A stretch of 9,370 nt of DNA from Halobacteria archaeon. GTDB lineage: Bacteria; Pseudomonadota; Gammaproteobacteria; UBA9214. Both the position numbers and the translations under genes were made by a program. The DNA lies in contig JABDRC010000218.1 in NCBI GenBank assembly GCA_013041945.1, forward strand, positions 1-9,370, given 5' to 3'. This document shows positions 1-7,410 of this stretch, one piece after another (position 1 is the first letter of the stretch; the number at the start of each line of letters is the position of its first letter). The notes under the pieces are model-generated. The model worked only from the letters and a program-made list of their open reading frames with translations, had not been told where the DNA came from and did no database searches.

Positions 1-282
1 GCCGCCTCGGTTGCCGTCGTTGCCGTGCTGTCACTGCAGTCTGTTCGTGAAACCACGCCGCAATCCGCACCGGCCGTGGCATCCGCGCCCGCGCCGGCGG
101 ATTACATTCGGGCCGAAGGGTCGCCCCCGGCTGCATTACCGGCAACACCGGCCCGCGACCTCGATGCCTACCTGGTCAACCACAACGAAGTCGCCGTCAA
201 CCGGGGCATGCGGGGTATGCTGCCCTACATGCGTATCGTGGGTCAGGGCGAGCAACCCGGGAGTCAAGAGGACGTCGAATGA
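1..282 (+). CDS. rseA: RseA/MucA anti-sigma-E factor, C-terminal part (5' truncated by window)
   Basis: This is the last 93 codons of an anti-sigma factor. Its cytoplasmic sigma-binding domain lies outside the window. The visible part starts inside the single transmembrane helix (AASVAVVAVLSL). An Ala/Pro-rich periplasmic linker follows, then the conserved C-terminal segment at about residues 50-80 of the fragment (DLDAYLVNHNE, then GMLPYMRIVG), which is typical of RseA/MucA C-termini. In the family, RseA holds sigma-E (RpoE/AlgU) at the inner membrane. The periplasmic tail binds RseB and is cut by DegS/AlgW and then RseP when outer-membrane proteins misfold. The gene is directly followed by rseB and rseC, which supports the call. 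The sigma factor gene (rpoE/algU) is expected just upstream but is not visible. The identification rests on the tail motif plus context and is strong. Confidence 0.93.
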   Translation, partial: AASVAVVAVLSLQSVRETTPQSAPAVASAPAPADYIRAEGSPPAALPATPARDLDAYLVNHNEVAVNRGMRGMLPYMRIVGQGEQPGSQEDVE

Positions 283-341
283 TCGATCCCGGATACCCGT
301 GCGCAAGATCCACCGGGGTACGGCAGGGCATGATCAAGTGA
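279..341 (+). other. 20-codon mini-ORF bridging rseA and rseB
   Basis: In the frame different from both neighbours, an ATG at 279 overlaps the rseA stop as ATGA (279-282). The frame runs 20 codons to a TGA at 339-341. That stop overlaps the proposed GTG start of rseB as GTGA (338-341). The peptide would read MIDPGYPCARSTGVRQGMIK and resembles nothing I recognise. The geometry would allow ribosomes finishing rseA to pass through the mini-ORF and restart at rseB. It could equally be chance in a 55-nt gap, or the sign of a one-base sequence error near the rseB start. The peptide itself is unlikely to be functional. Confidence 0.25.
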
Positions 342-1297
342 GACCACTGCTGCTTGCATTGCTGCTTTGCTGCAGCCAGGCGGTTGCCGCGGATGCGGCG
401 CGCCAGTGGCTGCACGGTATGTCCGAGGCCCTCAAGACACTCGATTACGACGGGACATTTGTCTACCAGCACGACGGCAGGCTCGATGTCATGCGCATCG
501 TTCATCGCGTCGACGATGGCGGTCGGCGTGAACGCCTGGTGTCACTGACCGGCAGTGCCCGGGAGGTGCTGCGCGACGACCGGTCTGTGACCTGTATCCT
601 GCCGGACAACAAGTCGGTCATGATCGGCCGCAGCCGGTCGCCGCAGCCGTTTCCCAATGTACCCGAGGATCTCGCCACCATTTCGCGTTATTACCGGCTG
701 CAGGACAAGGGCGATGACCACATGATCGGCTACCGCGCCCGCATCATTGCCGTTATCCCGAAAGATGAATATCGTTACGGCTACCGCTTCTGGATCGAGC
801 AGGATTCACGCATGTTGCTGAGATCCGACCTGACCGGTGAAGACGGGTCCACTATCGAGCAGGTCCAGTTCACCGCTCTGGATGTCGGTATCGACATTCC
901 GGTCAGCGACCTGCAGCCTTCATTGACCGGCGACGACTACACCTGGCATCGCCAGACCGAAATCAACGCGGCGCAGGATTCCTCTTACGGCATGCCCGGC
1001 TGGATGGTCCGCGAGCTTCCGACAGGCTTCATGCTGACCGATTTCGGCCGCCGGCGCCTGCATGAGCAGGGCGGGGATGCCGAACACATGGTGTTCAGCG
1101 ACGGGATGGCCACCGTGTCGGTGTACATCGAGCGGGCGCTGCCGGACACTGATGCATTTACCGGCCTCTCCACCATGGGTGCCATGAATGCCTATGGCGC
1201 ACTGGTCGACGGTTACCAGGTGACCGTCGTCGGCGAGGTGCCGCCGGCAACGGTCAGGATGATCGCCACGTCCGTCCGGCGACAGGGCGCCTCGTAA
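338..1297 (+). CDS. rseB: RseB/MucB periplasmic regulator of the sigma-E pathway
   Basis: This is a 319-residue periplasmic protein, close to the usual family length of about 316-318. In the family, RseB binds the periplasmic tail of RseA and shields it from DegS/AlgW; it releases RseA on sensing lipopolysaccharide intermediates or mislocalised lipoproteins. The N-terminus MRPLLLALLLCCSQAVAADAA is a clear signal peptide with cleavage expected near residues 17-18. The large LolA-like N-terminal domain follows (motifs LKTLDYDGTFVYQHDG and MRIVHRVDDGG). The smaller C-terminal domain starts around residue 210 (WMVRELPTGFMLTDFGRR). The reading frame stays open upstream to position 11, but that part overlaps rseA. 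I chose the GTG at 338 because it gives a perfect signal peptide and family length, and has AGGG at 325-328 at good spacing. An alternative GTG at 299 lacks a ribosome binding site. rseC starts one base after the stop. Confidence 0.93.
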   Translation: MRPLLLALLLCCSQAVAADAARQWLHGMSEALKTLDYDGTFVYQHDGRLDVMRIVHRVDDGGRRERLVSLTGSAREVLRDDRSVTCILPDNKSVMIGRSRSPQPFPNVPEDLATISRYYRLQDKGDDHMIGYRARIIAVIPKDEYRYGYRFWIEQDSRMLLRSDLTGEDGSTIEQVQFTALDVGIDIPVSDLQPSLTGDDYTWHRQTEINAAQDSSYGMPGWMVRELPTGFMLTDFGRRRLHEQGGDAEHMVFSDGMATVSVYIERALPDTDAFTGLSTMGAMNAYGALVDGYQVTVVGEVPPATVRMIATSVRRQGAS

Positions 1298-1298
1298 C

Positions 1299-1763
1299 AT
1301 GCTCGAGGAAAGCGGGCATATCGTGGACGTCGAAGGCGAATTTGCCTGGGTCGAGAGCGAGCGACAGTCCACCTGCGGTGGTTGTTCGGCCCGCAAGGGT
1401 TGCGGCACAGGGGCCATCGCAAAAGTGCTCGGCAGGAAACGAATGCGCCTGCGCGTGGTCAACAGGATCGATGCCGCGGTCGGCGATCATGTCGTGATCG
1501 GGATCGCCGAATCCGGTGTGGTGCGCGGCTCACTCGCGGTGTACGCCGTGCCGCTGGCCGGCCTGTTTGGCGGTGCGATTGCCGGACAGCTTGCCGGCGG
1601 ATACCTGGCAGGGACGGCCACGGACCTGCCGGCCATGGCGGGAGCGACCGCGGGTTTCGTGGCAGGGCTGGCCTGGCTCGGGCGGTTCAGCCGCGCGACC
1701 CGGACAGACGAATCGTATCAGCCGGTGCTGTTGCGTCGCGAGACGCGATTGCCGACGGTCTGA
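1299..1763 (+). CDS. rseC: RseC/MucC inner-membrane protein, SoxR-reducing/sigma-E associated
   Basis: This 154-residue protein has the RseC/MucC layout: a cytoplasmic N-terminal region with a cysteine cluster, then two membrane helices at about 78-100 (VYAVPLAGLFGGAIAG) and 111-128 (MAGATAGFVAGLAWLG). The cluster is C26, C29 and C35 (STCGGCSARKGCG). The fourth cysteine of the E. coli protein, about six residues earlier, is a serine or nearby residue here. A basic C-terminal tail follows. E. coli RseC has been linked to positive modulation of sigma-E and to the Rsx complex that reduces the SoxR iron-sulphur cluster. The cysteine set suggests a redox role, but its cofactor cannot be read from sequence. 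The ATG is one base after the rseB stop, so translation is probably coupled; AGGG lies at 1284-1287. Confidence 0.92.
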   Translation: MLEESGHIVDVEGEFAWVESERQSTCGGCSARKGCGTGAIAKVLGRKRMRLRVVNRIDAAVGDHVVIGIAESGVVRGSLAVYAVPLAGLFGGAIAGQLAGGYLAGTATDLPAMAGATAGFVAGLAWLGRFSRATRTDESYQPVLLRRETRLPTV

Positions 1764-1770
1764 GCCCGGC

Positions 1771-1799
1771 TTAAGCTACCCGTGCCACGGCCGTAGACT
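1771..1799 (+). promoter_or_regulatory. Weak candidate sigma-70 promoter for mucD
   Basis: In the 65-nt gap before mucD, TTAAGC (1771-1776) and TAGACT (1794-1799) sit 17 bp apart, matching the -35 and -10 consensus at 3 and 4 of 6 positions. The gap also holds the 8-bp palindrome GCTTAAGC (1769-1776) and the dyad CCGTGCCACGG (1780-1790) inside the spacer. In Pseudomonas, mucD is known to be expressed partly independently of algU-mucABC, so an internal promoter is reasonable. The match here is poor and could be chance. Confidence 0.2.
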
Positions 1800-1815
1800 G
1801 AAGCAGTGTCATTAT

Positions 1816-1820
1816 GGAGA
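1816..1820 (+). promoter_or_regulatory. Ribosome binding site that decides the mucD start
   Basis: GGAGA lies 8-9 nt before the ATG at 1829. An in-frame ATG at 1814 overlaps this site and has only a weak purine stretch before it. The 1829 start is therefore preferred; it also puts the signal peptide at the very N-terminus. Confidence 0.7.
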
Positions 1821-1828
1821 ACACAAGT

Positions 1829-3250
1829 ATGTTGTCAGTGAGAAGATTTACGCCATTTCTGGTCATGTTCCTGCTGGGCTGCATGCAGGCTGTGCAGGCA
1901 GGTCACGCCCTGCCAAGCTTTACCCAGCTCATCAAGGACACCAGCCCGTCTGTAGTCAATATCAGTACCACCCAGAAGGTCGCAACCGGCATGCCGGAGC
2001 TGCCGGAGGGACTCGAAATCCCGGATCTCCCGGAAGGCAGTCCGTTTGGCGAACTGTTCAAGTACTTCTTCGAGCATGGCGACGAGGGCGGGCCGTCCTA
2101 TCGTGACGCCAAGTCGCTGGGCTCCGGATTCATCATCTCCGGGGACGGTTATGTGCTGACCAATTACCACGTGGTCAAGGATGCGGATGAAATCATCGTG
2201 CGTCTGAGTGACCGTCGCGAGCTCATGGGCGAGATTATCGGCATCGACAAGCGCAGCGACGTTGCCCTGCTCAAGATCGAGGCCACCGATCTGCCGGTCG
2301 CACGCATAGGTAAATCGAGTGATCTGGAGGTCGGCCAGTGGGTGCTGGCAATCGGTTCGCCGTTCGGTTTCGACCACTCGGCGACCGCCGGCATCGTGAG
2401 CGCCAAGGGCCGCAGCCTGCCGAGTGAAAACTACGTGCCCTTCATTCAGACCGATGTTGCCATCAATCCGGGCAACTCCGGCGGACCCCTGTTCAACCAG
2501 CAAGGCGAGGTGGTCGGCGTGAACTCGCAGATTTACAGCCGTACCGGTGGTTACATGGGCCTGTCATTTGCCATACCCATCGAGGTCGCCATGGACGTGG
2601 CCGATCAGCTGAAAACCACCGGCCGGGTCAGCCGCGGCTGGCTGGGTGTGCTGATCCAGGATGTCACGCGTGATCTCGCCGAATCCTTCGGTATGAAGCA
2701 ACCGCGCGGTGCGCTGGTCGCCAAGGTGCTGCCGGACAGTCCGGCGGAGGCGGCCGGCATCGAGGTAGGTGATGTCATCGTCAAATTCGACGGCAAGAAA
2801 GTCCTTAATTCGTCCAACCTGCCGCCGATCGTCGGCAGCAGCAAGGTCGGCGTGATGATCCCGGTGGAGATCATACGTGCTTCAAGCAGGACGACTCTCA
2901 AGGTGAAGCTCGGCGAACTGCCCGAGGACGATATCCAGGCAAGAGTGGAACGCCCGCAGACGAAGACGACCAACCGTCTGGGGATTACCGTGAGCGACCC
3001 GGACAATGAGCTGATGGCGGAGCTCGAGATCGAGCATGGCGTGGTGGTGGAACGCATCGTTGACGGCGCTGCCTCGCGGGCCGGTGTGCGCAAGGGTGAT
3101 GTCATCCTCAGTATCGACAACCAGGCAGTGAAGAGTGCGCAGCAGTTTCAGTCCCTGATCGACGACCTGCCGGCCGGCAAGTCGGTCGCCGCACTGGTGC
3201 AGCGGGGCGGCAGCCCGACCTTCCTGGCCCTGAAGATTCCCGAATCATGA
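1829..3250 (+). CDS. mucD: MucD/DegP-type periplasmic serine endoprotease (HtrA family)
   Basis: This 473-residue protein is a full-length HtrA/Do protease that degrades or refolds damaged envelope proteins in the periplasm. It starts with a signal peptide (MLSVRRFTPFLVMFLLGC, cleavage likely after VQA near residue 24). A trypsin-like domain with an intact catalytic triad follows: H114 in TNYHVV, D144 in RSDVALLKIE and S217 in GNSGGPL. A first PDZ domain begins near residue 270 (GWLGVLIQDV), and a second runs from about 382 to the end (NRLGITVSDPDNE). Two PDZ domains distinguish it from DegS/AlgW, which has one. An acidic, proline-rich loop (LPEGLEIPDLPEG) precedes the protease core, as in MucD relatives. 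The position after rseC matches mucD of the algU-mucABCD cluster, where MucD dampens the stress response. An LLGC tetrapeptide in the signal peptide resembles a lipobox but the normal cleavage site seems more likely. Confidence 0.95.
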   Translation: MLSVRRFTPFLVMFLLGCMQAVQAGHALPSFTQLIKDTSPSVVNISTTQKVATGMPELPEGLEIPDLPEGSPFGELFKYFFEHGDEGGPSYRDAKSLGSGFIISGDGYVLTNYHVVKDADEIIVRLSDRRELMGEIIGIDKRSDVALLKIEATDLPVARIGKSSDLEVGQWVLAIGSPFGFDHSATAGIVSAKGRSLPSENYVPFIQTDVAINPGNSGGPLFNQQGEVVGVNSQIYSRTGGYMGLSFAIPIEVAMDVADQLKTTGRVSRGWLGVLIQDVTRDLAESFGMKQPRGALVAKVLPDSPAEAAGIEVGDVIVKFDGKKVLNSSNLPPIVGSSKVGVMIPVEIIRASSRTTLKVKLGELPEDDIQARVERPQTKTTNRLGITVSDPDNELMAELEIEHGVVVERIVDGAASRAGVRKGDVILSIDNQAVKSAQQFQSLIDDLPAGKSVAALVQRGGSPTFLALKIPES

Positions 3251-3291
3251 GGGCGGGTTGACCGGCTGTACCGCGCACCGGCAGTAAACAG

Positions 3292-3558
3292 TTGAACAGG
3301 CATCTCACCGTTTATGTCCGGCGGGGTTGTCACCTGTGTACCGACATGGCCGTGGCGCTGTACCGGCTGCAGGACGAACTGGGATTTGACCTGTCAGAAG
3401 TCGACATTGAACGGGACCCGGAACTGACCAGGCGCTACGGTGCGCGGGTACCGGTGCTGACCGGCGGGGAAGACGAGCTGTGCCACTATTTTCTCGACGA
3501 GGACCGGTTGCGTGAATGGTGCAGCGGTCCCGGCGAGGCACCCGGGAACGTGGAGTGA
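3292..3558 (+). CDS. Glutaredoxin-family (DUF836-like) small thiol protein
   Basis: This is an 88-residue thioredoxin-fold protein. The CxxC pair is C13-H-L-C16 (RRGCHLCTDM), placed after the first beta strand (LTVYV). The cis-proline motif is RVPVL with P54. The segment FDLSEVDIERDPELTRRYG fits the second strand and helix of the glutaredoxin-like DUF836 family. Such proteins are presumed to be cytoplasmic thiol-disulphide exchangers; substrates are generally unknown. The start is a TTG at 3292 without a clear ribosome binding site. An in-frame stop lies just upstream (3259-3261), and no better start lies between. The gene is 41 nt after mucD, and its stop codon overlaps the lepA promoter. 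A gene of this kind between mucD and lepA occurs in several non-enteric gammaproteobacteria, as far as I recall. Confidence 0.85.
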   Translation: MNRHLTVYVRRGCHLCTDMAVALYRLQDELGFDLSEVDIERDPELTRRYGARVPVLTGGEDELCHYFLDEDRLREWCSGPGEAPGNVE

Positions 3559-3582
3559 CGCGGCTGAAACTTCCTGTATAAT
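3555..3582 (+). promoter_or_regulatory. Sigma-70-type promoter for lepA(-lepB)
   Basis: A perfect -10 TATAAT lies at 3577-3582. A -35 GTGACG (3555-3560, 4 of 6 matches) sits 16 bp upstream and overlaps the stop codon of the glutaredoxin-like gene. The surrounding stretch (3570-3595) is clearly AT-rich in an otherwise GC-rich region. Transcription would start near 3589, giving a leader of about 57 nt. This would let lepA-lepB be expressed independently of the sigma-E module. Confidence 0.65.
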
Positions 3583-3614
3583 AACAAATTTATCCCACAC
3601 CACCGTCCGCCGAA

Positions 3615-3640
3615 CAGGGCGGCACCAGGCCAGCGCCCTG
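3615..3640 (+). promoter_or_regulatory. Hairpin in the lepA leader, directly before the start codon
   Basis: CAGGGCG (3615-3621) and CGCCCTG (3634-3640) form a perfect 7-bp stem with a 12-nt loop. The hairpin ends five bases before the lepA ATG. No T-run follows, so it is not a terminator. No Shine-Dalgarno-like sequence lies at normal distance from the ATG; the nearest AGG (3627-3629) is inside the loop, 16 nt away. The hairpin may hold or present the start region. Its role is inference. Confidence 0.4.
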
Positions 3641-3645
3641 CCTTC

Positions 3646-5448
<1,803 letters not shown>

Positions 5449-5509
5449 GTGCTCACGGCGAATTCAGCAATTATGAATAACTGTCAGATTTCTGGAACAT
5501 GAGGAAAGA

Positions 5510-6337
5510 ATGAATATCGATTTTCCGACAATTCTGGTTGGTGCAACCCTGTTTACAGGCGTGGCCTGGGCGGTGGATGCCATGTTGTTTGCACCCCGCC
5601 GGCGCCGGCGCGCCGATGAGCTGGTAGCAAAGGGAGAGGCCGGAGATTCAGACAAGGTCGCACTGGCGCTGAAGGAATCCACCCTGGTCGAATACAGCAA
5701 GTCGTTTTTCCCGGTCATACTGGCCGTGCTGCTGTTGCGTTCGTTCCTGGTCGAGCCGTTCAGGATCCCGTCCGGTTCCATGATGCCGACCCTGCTGGTC
5801 GGCGACTTCATTCTCGTCAACAAATTTTCCTATGGTATCCGGCTGCCGGTGCTGAATACCAAGATTATCGAGATCGGCGAGCCACAGCGCGGCGACGTGG
5901 TCGTGTTCCGTTACCCGAAAGATCCCACGGTTGATTACATCAAGCGCGTTGTCGGCCTGCCTGGCGACCGTGTCGGCTATTTCAACAAGGTCATCTATAT
6001 CGACGGAGAGGCGATCGGCCAGGTCCCGGCGGGCGTCTACGTGGGCAAGGGATCGGGTGTTTCCATGTCGGGTGCCAGCAAGCGCAGTGAGCAGCTTGAC
6101 GGTGTCCGGCATGATATTCTCGTGATGTCGAGGACGCCCGGCCTGGAAGGTGAGTTCGTGGTGCCCGACGGCGAGTATTTCGTCATGGGAGACAATCGTG
6201 ACAACAGCAACGACAGTCGTTTCTGGGGTGCAGTACCGGAGGCCAATCTTGTCGGCAAGGCGTTCCGAATATGGATGAACTGGGACAGTGCAAACGGTGG
6301 TGTCGAATTCGGGCGAATTGGCATGAAAATCTTGTAA
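5510..6337 (+). CDS. lepB: Signal peptidase I (leader peptidase)
   Basis: This 275-residue inner-membrane enzyme removes signal peptides from exported proteins on the periplasmic face. The N-terminal helix (about 6-28) is followed by a cytoplasmic loop with five arginines (R30-R34) and a second helix (about 65-80, FFPVILAVLLLRSFLV). The catalytic Ser/Lys pair is S90 in IPSGSMMPTL and K145 in YIKRVVGLPGD, at the same numbers as in E. coli LepB. The box E motif GDNRDNSNDSRFWG is at 227-240. It is about 50 residues shorter than E. coli LepB (324), mainly from a smaller periplasmic beta domain, as in Pseudomonas-type enzymes. The ATG has GAGGA at 5501-5505 just before it. It follows lepA, the classic lepA-lepB pair, and probably shares its transcript. 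Confidence 0.97.
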   Translation: MNIDFPTILVGATLFTGVAWAVDAMLFAPRRRRRADELVAKGEAGDSDKVALALKESTLVEYSKSFFPVILAVLLLRSFLVEPFRIPSGSMMPTLLVGDFILVNKFSYGIRLPVLNTKIIEIGEPQRGDVVVFRYPKDPTVDYIKRVVGLPGDRVGYFNKVIYIDGEAIGQVPAGVYVGKGSGVSMSGASKRSEQLDGVRHDILVMSRTPGLEGEFVVPDGEYFVMGDNRDNSNDSRFWGAVPEANLVGKAFRIWMNWDSANGGVEFGRIGMKIL

Positions 6338-6366
6338 ATCAATCTTGGGGAAACAGGAGATAACAG

Positions 6367-6735
6367 ATGCATTCTAGAACTCACCAGCGCGGTATGACGG
6401 CTATCGGGTGGCTGCTTGTCCTGGCAATGATCGGTTTTTTCGTGCTGCTGGCGTTACGGATGGTGCCGGCCTATCTGGATTATTACAAGGTCGTTTCGAC
6501 GCTGGAGGGCCTCGAAGCGGAATCAGGTTTCAGCAACCCCCGCGAGATCAGAAAGCTTCTGGAGCGCCGCTTCGAAATCAGTTTCGTGACCACCATAACG
6601 CCGGCTGATGTAGTCATCAAACCGGTCGGTAACACCTACACAGTGTCAGCCGCCTATGATCATACCGAGCACGTCTTTGGCAATGTCTATGTTGTCATGG
6701 ACTTCGAGAAAGAGGTCACGGTGAACAGGTATTGA
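6367..6735 (+). CDS. DUF4845 single-pass membrane protein
   Basis: This 122-residue protein of unknown function sits between lepB and rnc, where Pseudomonas also has a DUF4845 gene. A short basic N-terminus (residues 1-9, ending QRG) leads into one hydrophobic helix (about 11-31, AIGWLLVLAMIGFFVLLAL), then MVPAYLDYYKV. A soluble domain of about 85 residues follows, probably periplasmic and mixed alpha/beta (EIRKLLERRFEISF, ITPADVVIKPVGNTYTVSAAYD). The junction RG-MTAIG resembles a type IV prepilin cleavage site but has glycine where pilins carry glutamate at +5. The ribosome binding site AGGAGA (6355-6360) is the best in the window. The stop TGA overlaps the TTG start of rnc. The function is not known; the location suggests co-expression with lepB and rnc only. 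Confidence 0.85.
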   Translation: MHSRTHQRGMTAIGWLLVLAMIGFFVLLALRMVPAYLDYYKVVSTLEGLEAESGFSNPREIRKLLERRFEISFVTTITPADVVIKPVGNTYTVSAAYDHTEHVFGNVYVVMDFEKEVTVNRY

Positions 6736-7406
6736 TACAGACAGCGGCCCGGCTCGAAGTGGAACTGGGTTACACCTTTTCCGATCCGGAACTGCTGCGC
6801 CGGGCGCTGACCCATCGCAGTGCCGGCAACAACAACAATGAACGCCTCGAGTTCCTGGGCGACGCCGTGCTTGGCTGCGTCATTGCCGACGAGCTGTTTC
6901 ACAATTTTCCGCATGTAGCGGAGGGGCGGCTGAGCCGTCTGCGCTCCAGTCTGGTGCGCCGGGAAACGCTGGCCGAGATCGGCAAACAGCTCGGTATCGG
7001 CGATTTCCTGCAGCTCGGGCCGGGAGAACGCAAGAGCGGCGGCCATCGACGGGAGTCCATTCTCTCGGACGCCCTCGAAGCCATCTTCGGCGCCATCTAC
7101 CTCGACAGCGACTTTGCGCAGTCCCGCCAGTGCATCCTGCGTCTCTATGCGGACAAGCTGGCCGGCCTGTCCGACGAGGTGGTGCTGAAGGATGCCAAGA
7201 CACGACTGCAGGAATATCTCCAGGCGCGTCATCTCGAGTTGCCGGACTACACGCTGCTGGATATCAGCGGGAAGGCGCACGCCCGCTATTTCGAGGTGGT
7301 CTGCTCAGTCGCGGGGCATGAACCATGTCGCGGCGAGGGTGCCAGCCGGCGGCATGCCGAGCAGCAAGCCGCCAGTAAAATGCTCCGGCAACTCGAGGCC
7401 GGCTGA
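6732..7406 (+). CDS. rnc: Ribonuclease III
   Basis: The 224 residues match RNase III (E. coli 226), which cuts double-stranded RNA in rRNA precursors and in many mRNAs. The signature NERLEFLGDAVL carries E37, E40 and D44. The second catalytic pair is D113 and E116 (SDALEAIFGAIYLD), each one residue earlier than in E. coli. The double-stranded-RNA-binding domain covers about 155-222 (DAKTRLQEYLQA, then GEGASRRHAEQQAASKML). The start is a TTG that overlaps the DUF4845 stop as TTGA (6732-6735). GGTGA at 6720-6724 is a suitable ribosome binding site, and there is no ATG or GTG in frame near it. The overlap suggests translational coupling. In E. coli, rnc controls its own leader by cleaving a hairpin; here there is no untranslated leader in which such a hairpin could lie. 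Confidence 0.97.
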   Translation: MIQTAARLEVELGYTFSDPELLRRALTHRSAGNNNNERLEFLGDAVLGCVIADELFHNFPHVAEGRLSRLRSSLVRRETLAEIGKQLGIGDFLQLGPGERKSGGHRRESILSDALEAIFGAIYLDSDFAQSRQCILRLYADKLAGLSDEVVLKDAKTRLQEYLQARHLELPDYTLLDISGKAHARYFEVVCSVAGHEPCRGEGASRRHAEQQAASKMLRQLEAG

Positions 7407-7410
7407 ACCC

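Noticed and set aside
11..337. Long 5' extension of the rseB frame starting at position 11
   Set aside because: It overlaps the rseA coding region, has an Arg/Pro-rich shadow composition and would bury the signal peptide at residue 110. The GTG at 338 fits the family.
1814..1828. Five-residue longer MucD start at ATG 1814
   Set aside because: GGAGA at 1816-1820 is well placed for ATG 1829, and the longer start would add polar residues (MENTS) before the signal peptide.
1835..2503. 222-residue antisense ORF opposite mucD
   Set aside because: It lies wholly opposite the MucD catalytic domain, has no domain, and shows the low-complexity composition of a shadow frame.
3251..3291. TTGACC at 3258-3263 as a -35 box for the glutaredoxin-like gene
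   Set aside because: No acceptable -10 lies at 16-18 bp; the nearest AT-rich hexamer is AGTAAA at 19 bp.
5449..5509. Promoter or regulatory element between lepA and lepB
   Set aside because: Only a poor -10-like TATGAA without a -35 and a 5-bp AT stem (ATTCA/TGAAT). Nothing here stands out from background.
7192..7410. Upstream extension of era into rnc, including ATG 7354
   Set aside because: The extra residues read the rnc dsRNA-binding domain out of frame and do not look like an Era N-terminus.
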